From positions 434,001-498,000 of the forward strand of contig JAPZLL010000020.1 of assembly GCA_036250225.1 (NCBI GenBank): DNA of 64,000 nt, given 5' to 3'. The stretch's first letter is position 1. Each line of letters begins with the position of its first letter. The notes under the pieces were generated by a model. The model did no database searches. It was not told where the DNA came from and was given only the letters and a program-made list of their open reading frames with translations. The stretch is from Cercophora sp. LCS_1. Taxonomy: Eukaryota > Ascomycota > Sordariomycetes > Sordariales > Lasiosphaeriaceae. The translations under genes and the position numbers were made by a program. Of the stretch, positions 20,937 through 32,884 are shown piece after piece.

Positions 20937-23497
20937 TCATTGTTCGATGCGACTCAACGCATCTGGGGACCCAGTCGGGCGTGGCGTTTGGCTTCCCGAT
21001 GCTTCGACCTCGCTCTCACCAGCGGTTGCCGGTGTGGGGTTTGAAGGGTGGCCGTTCGACTGAGGCGGCAAAGAACCCTGCTCCGGTGATACGGGCACAT
21101 CAGACTCCATCGATTCGTCTTCGGTCATTGCTTCGATGGGTGTGTATTCATGTTGCCGCGCTGTCGAGGCAGATGGCTGGACCTCGATTTGTAGCGGCAC
21201 GTAAGGGCCGTGACCAACAACGTAGCTGAACGGTTCCGGGTTCCCAACGACCTGGGCAGCCTGGGCGTGCAAAGGCGGCGGAGGCGGCATACCATGCATT
21301 GGCACTGGTGGAGGCGGCGGCGGCAGGATGGGGTTGCCGGTCAGAGGCGCTGTAGACGCCCCGTGGCCGTGGTTGTGGGGATGCAGCAGCGGCTGGGTGT
21401 CCATGATCATTTCGGACCCATCGTCAAGGACATCCTCGTCGTCAACTGCGTCCTCGTCAAAGCCACCATCAACGCCATGAATGTGCGACGCTGTCGGGTC
21501 CAGGATCGTCACGCCATTGATATCCCCGCCGGGATGGGGAACACCTGGCTCGCCGGGTGGCGGCGGCGGAGCACGCATGCTCGCAAACTGGCGCTCCTGG
21601 TTTAGGTATTTGCGAAGCCCAACCACGCCTTGTCCTGAAAACACACAAAAGACAGACCGCTGGTGCTCGGTGAACTCTGCGTGCCCTATTAGCAACAATT
21701 CTACGAGCCAAGAGGTTGCGGTCCATACCTGCAGGCGCATCGCGGCAGTATACCTCAAGATCTTCCCTGAGGAAGGCCTGTACACCGGTGAGACTGAGAT
21801 GGGTCAAACGAGGACACGAATTCAACAGCCTGAGGATGCTCTGTTTGCGAGGTTAGCTGAGAGGGAACGGTGACGGGCACAGGAAGGACCAACTCCGAGG
21901 GTGAGGTTTGTGCAGTAGCTAAGATGTACTCTCTCGAGACTACTATGACTGCTGCTGTTGTAATGCTCTCCGGGAATTATGTTACCGTCGGCGTCTCTTC
22001 GTGGACGCGCCCGCATGTTGGCTTTTGCCAAAGCGTGCACACTCTCGTCCGTGATGCTGGCGCATTTGACGAGGCCAATTCTCTTTAGCTTGGGAAGAGT
22101 GGCCAACTTTGTCACTGACTCGTCCGTCAAATGGGTACAGCACCCGAGATCGATGTATCGGATCCTGTTGCACGCCTGTACTAATCGCTTCACGGCATCG
22201 TCTGTGATGCTGCTGCAGTGTCCAAGATGGAGGAAATGCAAGTTCTTGCCCAGCCGTGCAATGGAATAGACCGCAGCATCTGTGATTCTGCGGCATTTGG
22301 CAAGAACAAGATTCCGGAGGCGAGGCGCTACATCAATAATCTTCTCGACTGCGCGGTCCGTGAGTTCGTAGCACGACGTGAGGTCGAGTATACGCAGGTG
22401 CTCGTATGTTCGGTTCAGCGGGAGCGACAGGAAAGCCGCGTCCTCGATGAGCTCGCAGCCAGCAAGCCGGAGTTCGCGGAGCGACTGCCCCTTGGTCAAC
22501 AGCCTCGTGACCGGCTCGTTGCCGATGAGGCGACACTGGTGGAGATCAATCTCTAGGATATTCGGGCAGTTGTCGGCAAAGGCAGTGACAGCCTCATCGT
22601 TCAGCTGGCTGCACTCGTTGAGTTTAAGCTATCGAGGACAAAGGGGTTAGCATTTGATCATGCAGCAAGCTGTCTCGGAGCCTGAGGACTGAGGCGTTGA
22701 CTCACTCTCTTGATGAACCTGCAGCTCTGTGCCAATTTGATCATGCTCTCGTTCGAAATCTTGGTGCACGTCGAAACATTCAGGCCCTGGAGCCTCTTGC
22801 AATGCTCTGCTATAGCATAGATCGAATTCTCCGTGATCTGCGTATCCGCCGAGATGTCGAGGGCGAGAAGGTGCGTGTTGTTCTGCACCAACGCAATGAG
22901 TCCGCTGTCCGTCAAACCCTTGCACCCAGTAAGTGTCAGGCGTTCGACGCGGGTGCAAACCGCGAGCGGCATGACGCTCCCGTCATTAACCTTGTCGGCG
23001 AGGGAGGCCAAGTTAAGGCGCTTGATGAAGTCGCGGTACGAGAAATACGGCGCTTCGACACCCAGAGTCTGGCAGATGGACGAGTGCTTCGTCCATGACG
23101 TGCAGGCGGGTCGGTGCCACAGGATATCGACGGCGTTCCGGGCCCATCGTTTGCAGGTCAGCATCACATGGAGGAGGTCGGATTGCGACGAGAGCCTGAC
23201 GAAGATGGCGATGAGGATCTCATTCGGAAGTCGGTTTACCGGCGACACGCATTCGTCGTCGTTAACTTGCATGTCTTGGAGGTTCGGGACGCCGAGCGAC
23301 GATTGGGAGTCGTTTGCGCCGAGAAAGAAGTCTGACTCTTCATTGTCGGCGGGCACCGGAGAGCTCGAGGACGACGACCGGGAATCCTCCTGCGCTTGCT
23401 GAGCGGCGGCGTCGGCGTCTGCATCGACTTCAACGTCGTCTTGGAGCACGCGATCCCGGTCGTCGGCGATGATATCGAGAGAAGCGCGCTGCCTCAT
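20937..23497 (-). CDS. GRR1: F-box/LRR protein Grr1, SCF ubiquitin ligase receptor
   Basis: Exons 22706-23497, 21894-22628, 21729-21840 and 20937-21676 give 792 residues. The acidic, Ser-rich N-terminus is followed by an F-box (VNRLPNEILIAIFVRLSSQS, about residues 88-107) that binds Skp1. Then come a dozen or more AMN1-type leucine-rich repeats (LTLTGCKGLTDSGLIALV, LDLTSCYELTDRAVEKI and so on) to about residue 560, and a signature end block TGVQAFLREDLEVYCRDAP / FTEHQRSVFCVFSG. The long tail is Pro/Gly-rich and disordered. Grr1 recruits phosphorylated substrates such as G1 cyclins and nutrient-signalling factors; in Aspergillus grrA is needed for meiosis. The intron donor at 21893 is GTTGGT, less usual, but the join restores the known sequence. 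Identity is secure. Confidence 0.95.
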
Positions 23498-25954
23498 GAT
23501 TGCTGCGGTCGGGTGGTTGCAGCTCGAGAGGCGATTACGGGGGGTGGGAGAAGGTGTTGAGCGGGGAGAGGCGGAGTGGGATGGTTGGCGCCAAAAGGGC
23601 TGCTGTCGATTGTCACCTAGCAGCAGGGGTACGCCTGGCCAGGCTTGGGAAGAAGCGGTCCGCGCCCAAAAATAGGCCTAGGGTATTAGCTGCCCGTTGG
23701 GATCCTTCACGAGGACAATCGCTGTGATGGTTTACGGGAGGGACGGTGGGCGCCCTCAAAAGCGCATGCGCAAAGAAGGAAGAGACCAGCGGTGGGAACA
23801 ACCTAGGGAAAAAGGGAGAGAAAATAACGGCCGCGTCGATGGGCTGTTTCTTGTGAAGTGGCCAAGGCGGGCGGTTGTTTCTTTCAAGAACGGCACAGGA
23901 CGACGCGGGGACCCTCCTGCTTACCAGAGTGACTAGCAACCGAAGCTGCGAGCTGCGATCCAATGCAATGCAGCAGGCGAAACTTGGCTGGCAACAGGGC
24001 GAGACGGCGCGGGCGGGGCAGGTGAGCCGCAGGTCACGTTCGCAGGTCAGTGTCCGTTTCTTTGCTTGAATGGGTCCAGGTTCAAGTGGTGTGGAAGTCA
24101 ATTTTCGTGTCAGTTGGGCAGGCAAGTCCTGGGAAGCTCGGATCGGATCGAGGGGTTGGATGGGATTCTGGCATCGGCCATGTTTCATCTGCGGGGCACC
24201 CCTTGCTGGTTGCACATCTGCTAGCCCGCTAACAATATTTTTTTGAGGTGGGTTGCCGACTCGAGAAGATCTGCTTGAAACAACCGCCATTCAGGGCCTC
24301 CCGCCCCTAAACATCTAGGAGAAAGCAAGAAGCCATCCGTGCCGCCTGGCATCTTTGGCAGCGTAACGGGGTCCGCTTCTTGCTGCCGGCTCAATCTGGG
24401 TCCCAACCTCCCGACATCGCTGCCGACACTGAACCTTCGTCCCAGCGTCGGAGATCACATTCTTGACACAGTGAAACAACGGGTTGACAGTCTCTACGGT
24501 GTTTGGGCGATATAACGAGAGGAGTTTTGTCTCAACCTCATGACCACTGACAGCTATCCGGCGCAAATAATCCAATCACACCACTGGCCAGCCTGAAGGC
24601 AGTTTGCTTCCAAGCTTCCAGATACCGAGCTTGCCACCAGATGAATCCGCCCACTGTCTGTGCGAACAAAAGGCCCTTCCCCGGCGTCCCGTCATCAGTG
24701 CACGGGAGCCGATTTGTGATGATTTGCTGGGGCAGCTCTGGCGAGGGTCCAAACAGCGTTGTGGAGTTTTCTGTCATCCCAGCAGATACCAGTTAGTTTG
24801 GCCTGGCCCCAGGGATGACAAGGCTCGGAGGCTCGGGCATCAAGTCCCCCCTCTTCCTACCTAGCTTTGGTAGCCGCAGAATTATTACCTCCATGGCACA
24901 CGTCGAGAGAAACGGGCGTGATCACCGTGCTTCGACAAATCCCACCACGAAAGCCGCAGCGACCGCAGGAAAGCAACATGGGATCATTGCCCACCATGAC
25001 CAAGTCGATCTTGGCAGATTGCGCGTCCTTGCGCACGTCACACGATGGCGTTCAGCTAAAGCAGCACCTCAGCTACTAAAACTGCAGGTCGATGCCGGCA
25101 AACTCGAGCACCTTTCCCAAGCGGAGCCCTCAAAAACTACCAAGCCCAAACGCCGTCGCGAAGGAAGCGACCGAGGGGAATCAAACTCACAACCGGCCAC
25201 CCGGCGGCGGGGACGGGACGGACACCCTTGCACTGCTGGGACGAGAGCTGGAAGGATTCACCCACGGGCGGCCATGTCCCAATCCGTCTCTGGTTCCCAA
25301 TTGATGGCTCATGACGTGTGAGTTTGGCGCTTAGGTGCCTCCCGCTGCAACCAGTGAACAAGCAAGACACACAACGGCCGTGGTGTGAACCCTTTGCCCC
25401 TCAGCTGATGTGTTTGCGCAATTGGCCAGCACGCGTGGACCCCGCTTCGACCCCAGTCTGTGTGCTGTGACCTCATCGCTTCAGCGGTGACGGCTGGCGG
25501 GGTGATAACGATGCAATCTCGGAGTATGCAGCAATTGTCACATCTGTGAGCTGCGACAGTTTTCCAGTCAACCAAAAGAGACATCCCAGGATTGGAGGGC
25601 AGAAAATGGTAGCTTGAAATCAGTGGAAATAAGATTACGAATAGTACGGATAGTAGCCACGGAAAATGCCAAATGCTGGGGAGGTATGAACTACCTTGGA
25701 CGGGAGTTTGGTGGTGCCGGCGCGAGTTTGTCGCGTCGGTGAAACCTCGGCACTCCGGCTATCGATAACAAACGGACAAGCAACGGGGTGATGTCAAATT
25801 GAACGTGCTTGTTGGGGCACTAAAACCCCGGTCGAACTTTCGGGTCAGGTCGATCAGCCCATCAGCCTCAACGACAGAATCAGGGCACCCACGACGAGAC
25901 CAACCTCCAACCCTCCATCAATCGAGGCATGGTGACCAATTGACTCCCACAAAC
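23498..25954. other. Long divergent intergenic region, GRR1 / AIM18
   Basis: About 2.5 kb between two divergent start codons. I examined both strands for split genes and RNA genes. Several frames of 60-225 codons exist but lack motifs and plausible introns; the longest, 23613-24290 on the minus strand, overlaps the presumed GRR1 5' leader. I find no supported feature. Confidence 0.35.
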
Positions 25955-27079
25955 ATGCTTCGCCAATCCGTCTTCCGCGGGCTGCCCCGATCCGCCTTCC
26001 CCCGCGCTCCGGTCCGGACCTTCCTCCGCTCCGAGCGACCCCCATCCCGCGCCGTCGAAAATCTCAACATCCGCCAGCTCGCACAAAAGTCCGAAGACTA
26101 CCACCGAAACCGACGCATCTTCCTCTGGTCCGGCACCCTCGCCGGCATCGCCTCCTTCATCTTCACAGCGTACAAGCTCCAACAAGAACTTCGCAAGCCC
26201 GTCCGCGCCGACTCCGCCCTCCCGCCGTCCGATCCGCTCTCCGAACCCAACGGCGCCGAGCGCAAGGTTGTCATCCGCGATGAGGACGGCACCGAAATTG
26301 TCCCAACAGGCAACAGCACCGTACCGACCTTCCCGCGCACTCTTTCCCTTCCGTCATCTTCGACCGCCGTTTCCACCGGGACGCTCACATCCGATGGTGT
26401 TGAATACACCCTTGTCGGCCTCGGCCTTCGCACCGTGACCTTTGTCAACCTCCAAGTTTACGTCGTCGGGTACTATATCGCCACTGCGGATATCGCCGCG
26501 CTGCAAAATGCCCTGACCAAGAAGATCAACCCCATCGCGACGACGCTCGTGCCGGGGGAGCGCGACCAATTGCGCGCCGCGCTGCTCGATCCCGTTGTTG
26601 GCGAACAGACGTGGGACGAGCTTCTCGCCCATGGCATCCCCGCGCGCTCTGCATTCCGCGTCGTGCCGGTGCGTGATACCGATTTCCACCACTTGAGGGA
26701 CGGTTTCGTCCGCGCGATTCAGGGCAAGGTGCCATCGATCTCGGCGAGCACGGATGATGAAGCTTTTGGAGAGGCAATGAGGCAATTCAGGGCGGCGTTC
26801 AACAGGGGAAGTGTGCCGAAAAAGAAGGAGATGTTGCTTGTGAGGGACGAAAAGGGGGTGTTGAGCATTGAATACGAGGACGGAGGCGCGAAGAAGAAGG
26901 GGAAGGGCGAGCGGAAGCTCATTGGCACGGTGGAAGACGAGAGGGTATCGAGGGCGCTGTGGTTGAATTGGCTCGCTGGCAAGAAGGTGGCTAGCGAACC
27001 GGCGAGACAGAACATCGTGCAAGGAATCATGGAGTTTGTTGAGAGACCTGTTGGCACCGTTGCCGCCCAGGTTATCTGA
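25955..27079 (+). CDS. AIM18: AIM18-like mitochondrial protein, chalcone-isomerase fold
   Basis: Single exon, 374 residues from ATG 25955. The frame is open upstream to 25799, but the sequence from MLRQSVFRGLPRSAFPRAPV is a clear Arg-rich mitochondrial presequence, so I start there. A membrane segment follows near residues 56-71 (FLWSGTLAGIASFIFTAY). The chalcone-isomerase-like domain occupies the rest: GVEYTLVGLGLRTVTFVNLQVYVVGYYIA, FRVVPVRDTDFHHLRDGFVRAI, and a C-terminal SRALWLNWLAGKKVAS. Yeast Aim18 and Aim46 are inner-membrane proteins with this fold that lack chalcone isomerase activity; they have been reported to bind heme. No introns are needed. Identity is well supported; function is known only loosely. 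Confidence 0.9.
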   Translation: MLRQSVFRGLPRSAFPRAPVRTFLRSERPPSRAVENLNIRQLAQKSEDYHRNRRIFLWSGTLAGIASFIFTAYKLQQELRKPVRADSALPPSDPLSEPNGAERKVVIRDEDGTEIVPTGNSTVPTFPRTLSLPSSSTAVSTGTLTSDGVEYTLVGLGLRTVTFVNLQVYVVGYYIATADIAALQNALTKKINPIATTLVPGERDQLRAALLDPVVGEQTWDELLAHGIPARSAFRVVPVRDTDFHHLRDGFVRAIQGKVPSISASTDDEAFGEAMRQFRAAFNRGSVPKKKEMLLVRDEKGVLSIEYEDGGAKKKGKGERKLIGTVEDERVSRALWLNWLAGKKVASEPARQNIVQGIMEFVERPVGTVAAQVI

Positions 27080-27293
27080 TTTAAGTCGCTTGCTGTGCGA
27101 TGATGTATGATATGGTTGGGACATTGTAAAAGGAACAGCAGACAGCTTGTCGTCATGGGTTGCAGGAAGCGCAAACCCGCCCCTCTATTTTAACTCCTCT
27201 ATGAGCCTTGCCCGGATGGGTTACTCTTCTCTGGTATATCGTCAAACAAAACAAAAACCATTGCCCATAGGCTTTATGCGAGAAATGTGTACT

Positions 27294-27748
27294 TTAGATA
27301 GCCCCGGCCGCCGCCAGGAGATCTTCGATCTGCTTGCCATCCTTGCCCTTGCCAACAACCGCCTCGAGGTCCGAGTTGCCACCAATGTGTTGCTTCCCGA
27401 TGAAGATGTTGGGAACGGTGCGCTGGCCGGTGATCTTCAGGAGAGCGTCCTGGAGGTCGGCGCCATCCTGCTCCTGGTTCAATTCGTATGCGGCATACTT
27501 GGCGCCATATCCGTCAAGGATACGCTTCGAGTTCTGGCAGTATGGGCAGTAAGACTTGCTGAAGACGACTGGAGAAGCAATGCGCGTCAGTCAAATGCAT
27601 GCGTTATAGGCCTCTCGGACGAACTCCGATCGCGCGGGGAGGTGGGGTGCTGCGAAGAGGGAACCTAGGGGGTCTTGGATGAGGGGTACATACCGACACC
27701 GTTGTCGTCAATCAGCTGCTGGACCTTCTTCTGGGCGGCTTCGCTCAT
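27294..27748 (-). CDS. Dithiol glutaredoxin (CPYC)
   Basis: Exons 27694-27748 and 27294-27568 (125-base intron, GTATGT donor, CTGAC branch, CTCCAG acceptor) give 109 residues. The joined start MSEAAQKKVQQLIDDNGV runs into VVFSKSYCPYCQNSKRIL with the classic CPYC active site near residues 26-29. The glutathione-binding TVPNIFIGKQHIGGNSDLE follows with the cis-Pro after TV. Length and layout match class I cytosolic glutaredoxins (yeast Grx1/Grx2), which reduce disulfides and protein-glutathione adducts. There is no targeting sequence. It converges on AIM18, with their stops about 215 bases apart. Confidence 0.95.
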
Positions 27749-29769
27749 TGTGGGTGATGTCGACGAGAAAAATCTGCGGAAGATAAAGGACATGAAAGAG
27801 TGGGTGGATGCTGGCTCTGGAACAGGTCCAGAAGCCAAGCAAAGGGGAGAAGGAGGGTTTTATAGAATTATAGATCAATTATCGACGGTCAGATAGAGGG
27901 GCTGGGAGCACGCAGACTCTCAAGTCGCTGAAGCAGGTGCGGCACGGTTGGATTGCGGTGGATGGCGACATGCATTTGTCAACCACCAAAGAAAAGCTAG
28001 GTGCCGCGGTGGAGGCCAGGAGCCAGCCAAAGCCGGGTGCCTAGCGACGAAGTCGACCTGGGGGCCGCAAACGCTACACTCCGTGTTCCTAATAAAGAAC
28101 CACCGGGATTACAAACACGACGACGAAACTACCAGTTACTCTCTGCATGTACCTAGAATTCCACGGAGCGCGATTGCTGACAAAGCTCAGCTTTCGGATG
28201 CCTTCGTCGATGTTGGAATAGCGCTCAGGTGCGGGAGATCCACATGCATTTGGAATTTGCGCGAAAAGCGTCAATGACGCAACGCCGAGATCCCTGCAAG
28301 GCATCCGTTCAAAGACATCCCTCGCCGCTGTATGTCTTGGAGTCGAGCCTCAACAACTCGAGATATAACCAGTGGACCGTCAAGACAAGAGTCACACCCA
28401 AGTTCACCCAGATGTCTCACGCCCATAGCGGACCGTCCCAGTGCCGAAGGGTGCCGAAGGGTGCCGAAGGGTGCCGCTCCAAACCGATGAGTTCACCACT
28501 CCATCGACCTCCAAGTTCCGCCCCCGCATTGCGCCCAGATCCCTTCAAGCTTGGGAGGGGCGGAATGGTGGGACCAGCGATGGGTGATGGACTATTATCT
28601 AAACTGATCTCAGATGGCATCAGTCATCAGATGAAGCTATTCGCAGGAGGCCGACACTGCTTGGAAGGATGCTAAGTCTAAGGGCCCATGGTGACCTCAT
28701 ATGTCTCTTGATTCCGGCGTTGATTGCTCAAAAGTCTCCATCAGGCTCAGAATGGAGCCCAGTAAAATGCCGCCTTGCTCAGCGGGGTTAATGCAAGCAA
28801 GACGATCGCTCGTCTCCATGGTCGCGTGGTGCTCTCTCATCCAGTGCCCGAGACTGGGCGTCTGAGCGGCTCTATCCCGCACGATGATCTCATGTTTGGG
28901 AGAACGCCAGTTCATGACGGCGGTATGCGGTCTAACACGAATAGGCAGAGAAGTGCGCGGGTGAGTCTGACTTGTGAGGTTGTCATGATGTTAGAGGCAA
29001 CTCTGGTCGCCTCGCCTTTCGATGGGCTCAAGAGAGCCCATGCAATGCGGCTTGGTGCATGCAAAGGCTCAATGTGGTAGGTGGGACAGGCTTAGCGACG
29101 GCGCTGGCATCAAAACAACGGTATCGTTGACCGAATCCGTCATTTGCAAATGAAAGTTAGCGGAGGACAACAGCGTGGATGTCACAGAGCAGAGCACAGC
29201 AGCGCCGGCGAGCCTGGCCAGACCCAGCTTGACGGAAACTGAAAGAGAAGGCCCAAGAGTGACGCGGGAAGCAGGGCTATTGCCGGTATCGATAAGGCCA
29301 GCCAAGCAGCCAGACCCGCTTCGTCCGATTTTCCGCTGCAAACCTGCAAAAACCCTTGCTGCAGCCTCGACCGTCAGCGACCAGCAACCGCCACCGCAGC
29401 CGACCATCCCACCACCGCCATCACACAACCCAAGCAGACGCCTCGGCACCCTGAGAGGACCCTTTTGCTCCCCAACGCGGGATCATCGTCAAATCGCACG
29501 CATTTGGCGCTGTTTTGGAATTCGTGTGCGAGGACAACACGCAGTCCACAAGAGGCCACGATACCAGCCTTGGCTTGGCCATTGGCCTGGCAATTCCTTC
29601 AGCTCCGATCAATGCATGTGCAGGGCCAACAACACGATCAGGTCCGCCGCCGCCTTCGTTGCATCAGCAACAGCTTCGGATGATATAATATCCTCCGTCA
29701 TCCCACATTTCTTCCCCTTTTTACCAGCAGGTTCGACGACCGCCGTCGTGAACCACCCCCATCGCCAAA
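27749..29769. other. Intergenic, with a short 10-bp tandem repeat
   Basis: Between the start of the glutaredoxin gene and the frame of the BAG gene. A 10-bp unit GTGCCGAAGG repeats 3.6 times at 28441-28476. The stretch 29700-29730 has a pyrimidine tract and TTACCAGCAG, a good splice acceptor, so part of this region is probably a spliced 5' leader of the BAG gene. A long frame at 29175-29831 lacks any motif and I do not accept it as a gene. Confidence 0.4.
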
Positions 29770-31062
29770 GTGGCTTCCGGTCAAGGACTCTGGGCATCGT
29801 CTGGCGCCAGTCTCGCCAACGTCACGTCTAAACTCCCACCGACTGTGCAGGTCTATCTGGCCCAGCTCTTAGCCTACCTCGCGCGTGTAACGCAGTACAT
29901 TCAATCAGCCACAGGGCTATCCCCGAACACACTCTACACCAGCGTCGTCGCCATCCTTTTCATCGCCGCCATCCCAGCCGTTGCCGCCCGAAACAACTCG
30001 CCCAACAAGAAAGGAAAGATGGCGCGGTACTTTTCGCTCTCCCCGTGGAGCTCGTCTCTTGGCCAAAGCGAGGTCCCCGCCGTGACCGACGCGGACTACA
30101 GCTACATCACCTCCGAGGATCTTGAGAGCTTCGACAGCCCAGTGGGACACGGCCACCATCATCATCACCACGACACCGACCACTATTCCCACTCGGCACC
30201 CGGCCCCGCAGCAAACTTCGGCCGCCGTAAGCCGGCCGATGATGTCATGCTCATCAAGTATGAGGGCGTCACCTACCCCGAGCACTTCCCTGCATATTCG
30301 ATCGGCGACGGAAAACTCGAAGTCGGCGACGTCTTGGCCCGTGTCCAGCTGATCTTAAACATCTCCGACCGTGACGCCCGGAGACTCCGTATCTTCTACA
30401 AAGGACGCCAACTAAAGGAGGAGAAGGCACCGATCCGAGAATATGGTGTGAAGAACAACAGCGAGGTTACTGTGATGTTTCCGGAGCGCAGGGGTGACAG
30501 CGGCGGCGAGAGCGGCGAGGAGGTTTTTGTGATCCGTGACGAACGCGATTACGACGCACCGAAGAGAAAGAAGAGCAAGCGCAGGGGTAGAGGACAACAA
30601 GACCGCAGCCCCAAGGTGAGCAGCACGAGCCTCAACCTTGAGGTGCCTTTTGAGGACGACAGAAGGAGAGGGACGTCTAGGGTCCGCACCCGCTCACCGT
30701 CGTCCGTGTCTGGGGTTTCTGGAACGTCGGGACACAGTGTTCCCAGCGCCGTCTCCGGAGCCAGTGCCGCCGCCGCGGTCCCTGGAGGTCCCATCGATAA
30801 GTTGAACGGCATCGCAGGACACTTCAATACCAAACTTCGCCCCCTTTGCACGGAGTACATCAACGGACCCCCGTCAGACAAGAAGAAGAGTGTGGATGAG
30901 CACCGAAGATTATCCGAGACTGTCATGCAGCAGGTTATTCTCAAGCTGGATGAGGTCGAGACGAACGGAGAGGAGGGCGCGAGGGCTAGAAGAAAGGAGT
31001 TGGTCCAAGAGGTTCAGCACATTCTTAAGAAGATGGACGAAACGCTCAAGGCGACAAAGTAA
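29770..31062 (+). CDS. Membrane-anchored UBL-BAG domain co-chaperone (Snl1-like)
   Basis: The frame encodes 430 residues: an amphipathic N-terminus (SKLPPTVQVYLAQLLAYLARV), one membrane segment near residues 57-73 (YTSVVAILFIAAIPAVAA), a His-rich patch, a ubiquitin-like domain near 156-236 (LRIFYKGRQLKEEKAPIREYGV), a basic linker (KRKKSKRRGRG), and a C-terminal BAG domain near 340-430 (LNGIAGHFNTKLRPLCTEYI, EVQHILKKMDETLKA). BAG domains act as Hsp70 nucleotide-exchange factors; the anchor suggests the ER or nuclear envelope, as for yeast Snl1. The frame opens at GTG 29770 within CGCCAAAGTGGC, with an in-frame stop at 29749 and no ATG until 30019, which lies past the anchor. Either GUG starts translation, a small upstream exon was missed, or the start was lost. 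Confidence 0.8.
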   Translation: MASGQGLWASSGASLANVTSKLPPTVQVYLAQLLAYLARVTQYIQSATGLSPNTLYTSVVAILFIAAIPAVAARNNSPNKKGKMARYFSLSPWSSSLGQSEVPAVTDADYSYITSEDLESFDSPVGHGHHHHHHDTDHYSHSAPGPAANFGRRKPADDVMLIKYEGVTYPEHFPAYSIGDGKLEVGDVLARVQLILNISDRDARRLRIFYKGRQLKEEKAPIREYGVKNNSEVTVMFPERRGDSGGESGEEVFVIRDERDYDAPKRKKSKRRGRGQQDRSPKVSSTSLNLEVPFEDDRRRGTSRVRTRSPSSVSGVSGTSGHSVPSAVSGASAAAAVPGGPIDKLNGIAGHFNTKLRPLCTEYINGPPSDKKKSVDEHRRLSETVMQQVILKLDEVETNGEEGARARRKELVQEVQHILKKMDETLKATK

Positions 31063-31822
31063 ACGGCAACCCTCAACTGTGGGGACGCCCTGTGGATAGT
31101 AATTGTTTCTGTGTAAGAGCGTGCTGCATAGCCTTCGCCATTATCATCTCACTTATCGATGTTTTCCGTTCTCACCTTTGGGTTGCATTCGAAATGGGAG
31201 ATTTGGCCGCAAAAAGAGGGCCAGGTTGTCTGGGTTCCAGGCGGATAGCATTGCATCGGGAGTGTGGTTTTGCATGGGATGAGCATCGCGCTCCCAGTCC
31301 TGGATGACTTCAGCGGATGGACTGGTAGATAGGAACTGTAGCGAACAAATCTCGGATCTCCCTACTCGCAGTATCATGCAACCAACTTTGATGCCATGAA
31401 CTTTCGGGTCAGTTTTGGAGGGCAATGCGAGGCTCGAGTGACAAGCCACCTCACGTGCGATAAAAGATGTCGGGGACTTGCCCCCGCAATTCATCTGGGG
31501 TCAAGCCAGCAGCAGGCGGGGCACGGACCAGGGAATTGAGCACACCCCACCAATCTCAATTGTGTAGGTTTAACCCTACCCCAAAACCTGAGGCAGCAAT
31601 TGGTCGACCGCACGCTCCCACCGCTCGCCAAATCTGGCTAGCGCGCTTTCGCCAACCTCAAGGCACAACCGCCAATTTTCAACCCACACAAAATCGTCGA
31701 ACATCAACCATCGAGAGGGTAAGGACGCAGCCAGACTTCGCTGCCATTCGATCAGCCGGAGTTGACTGACTGATCCAGCATTTCTTTTCTCTTCCCCTTC
31801 CTTTTTCAGACCAGCGGGAAAG
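31063..31822. other. Intergenic, BAG gene 3' flank and L16 promoter
   Basis: The right part (31700-31822) is pyrimidine-rich (CTTTTCTCTTCCCCTTCCTTTTTCAG) just before the ATG of the ribosomal protein gene. This is a usual leader for fungal ribosomal protein genes and may include a spliced leader. I see no other gene. Confidence 0.4.
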
Positions 31823-32884
31823 ATGTCGACGTTCGAGTCAGTGGTACGTGTTTCCCGCCATTTCTTCATTTCGATGCAATCCCGAGAGACGACACGATCG
31901 CGACTTTGGCTGCGCGCAGCCCGCACCGCACAACACGAGGAGGGATTTCCGAATTGGACTGGGGGATTGGGAGCAACGGGTTGGGAATCGAAGTCGCTAA
32001 CATATTTGCTTGCAGGTCGTCATCGACGGCAAGGGCCACCTCCTCGGCCGTCTCGCCAGCATTGTCGCCAAGCAGCTCCTCAACGGCCAGAAGATCGTTG
32101 TTGTCCGCTGCGAGGCCCTCAACATCTCTGGCGAGTTCTTCCGCGCGAAGCGTACGTTCTACCTTTCCTCGGACCCCACCACGAAGCGGCGGCATGAGCG
32201 ACGATGATCGAGTCGATTGAAGAGGAGGACACCATCGGCGCTCACGCCGACGCAACCATATTCCGAACGAGATCGAGTCGGCTGACAATTGGACACAGTC
32301 AAGTACCATGCCTACCTCCGCAAGATGACCCGTTACAACCCGACCCGCGGCGGTGAGTGCCATGTCCCAGCCCGCCCACGGTGTTCGAGCACGCGATGTT
32401 GACTATTCCTAGGTCCCTTCCACTTCCGCGCCCCCTCCCGCATCTTCTACAAGGCCGTCCGCGGCATGATCCCCCACAAGACTGCCCGCGGTGCCGCCGC
32501 CCTGGAGCGCCTCAAGGTCTTCGAGGGTGTCCCTCCCCCGTACGACAAGAAGAAGAAGATGGTCGTTCCCCAGGCCCTCCGCGTTCTCAGACTCCAGCCC
32601 GGCCGCAAGTACTGCACCGTTGGCCGGTTGAGCCACGAGGTTGGCTGGAAGTACCAGGACGTTGTTGCCAGGTGCGTTGTGATGAGGGCTCCGGGCCGTG
32701 GGCCCGCGAGCAGCGATGGACGAACGGGAGCTAACAGGACTACAGACTCGAGGAGAGACGCAAGGCGAAGGGTGCTGCCTACTACGAGCGCAAGAAGCTG
32801 GCTGCGAGACAACTTTCCGAGGCGAAGAAGAGCGCCAAGGTCGACAAGAAGACGACCGCCGCCCTCGAGGCCTTCGGCTACTAA
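31823..32884 (+). CDS. RPL16: 60S ribosomal protein L16 (uL13, L13a)
   Basis: Five exons, 31823-31843, 32016-32151, 32299-32352, 32413-32671 and 32746-32884, give 202 residues. The product starts MSTFESVVVIDGKGHLLGRL and continues ASIVAKQLLNGQKIVVVRCEALNISGEFF, KMTRYNPTRGGPFHFRAPSRI, RGMIPHKTARGAAALERLKVFEGVPPPYD and a basic tail ending ALEAFGY. This is eukaryotic L13a/uL13 of the large subunit. The first exon has only 7 codons and the first intron is 172 bases; short first exons with long first introns are common in fungal ribosomal protein genes. All joins restore conserved sequence with no doubt left about identity. Confidence 0.97.

Noticed and set aside
23613..24290. 225-codon minus-strand frame upstream of GRR1
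   Set aside because: Low-complexity, no motif, and it falls in the presumed GRR1 leader and promoter.
25150..25215. T-arm-like GTTTGATTCCCC on the minus strand
   Set aside because: No cloverleaf can be closed around it and the invariant C of the T loop is missing.
29175..29831. 218-codon frame upstream of the BAG gene
   Set aside because: No domain, no conserved-looking block, and it overlaps the BAG frame; more likely leader or spacer.
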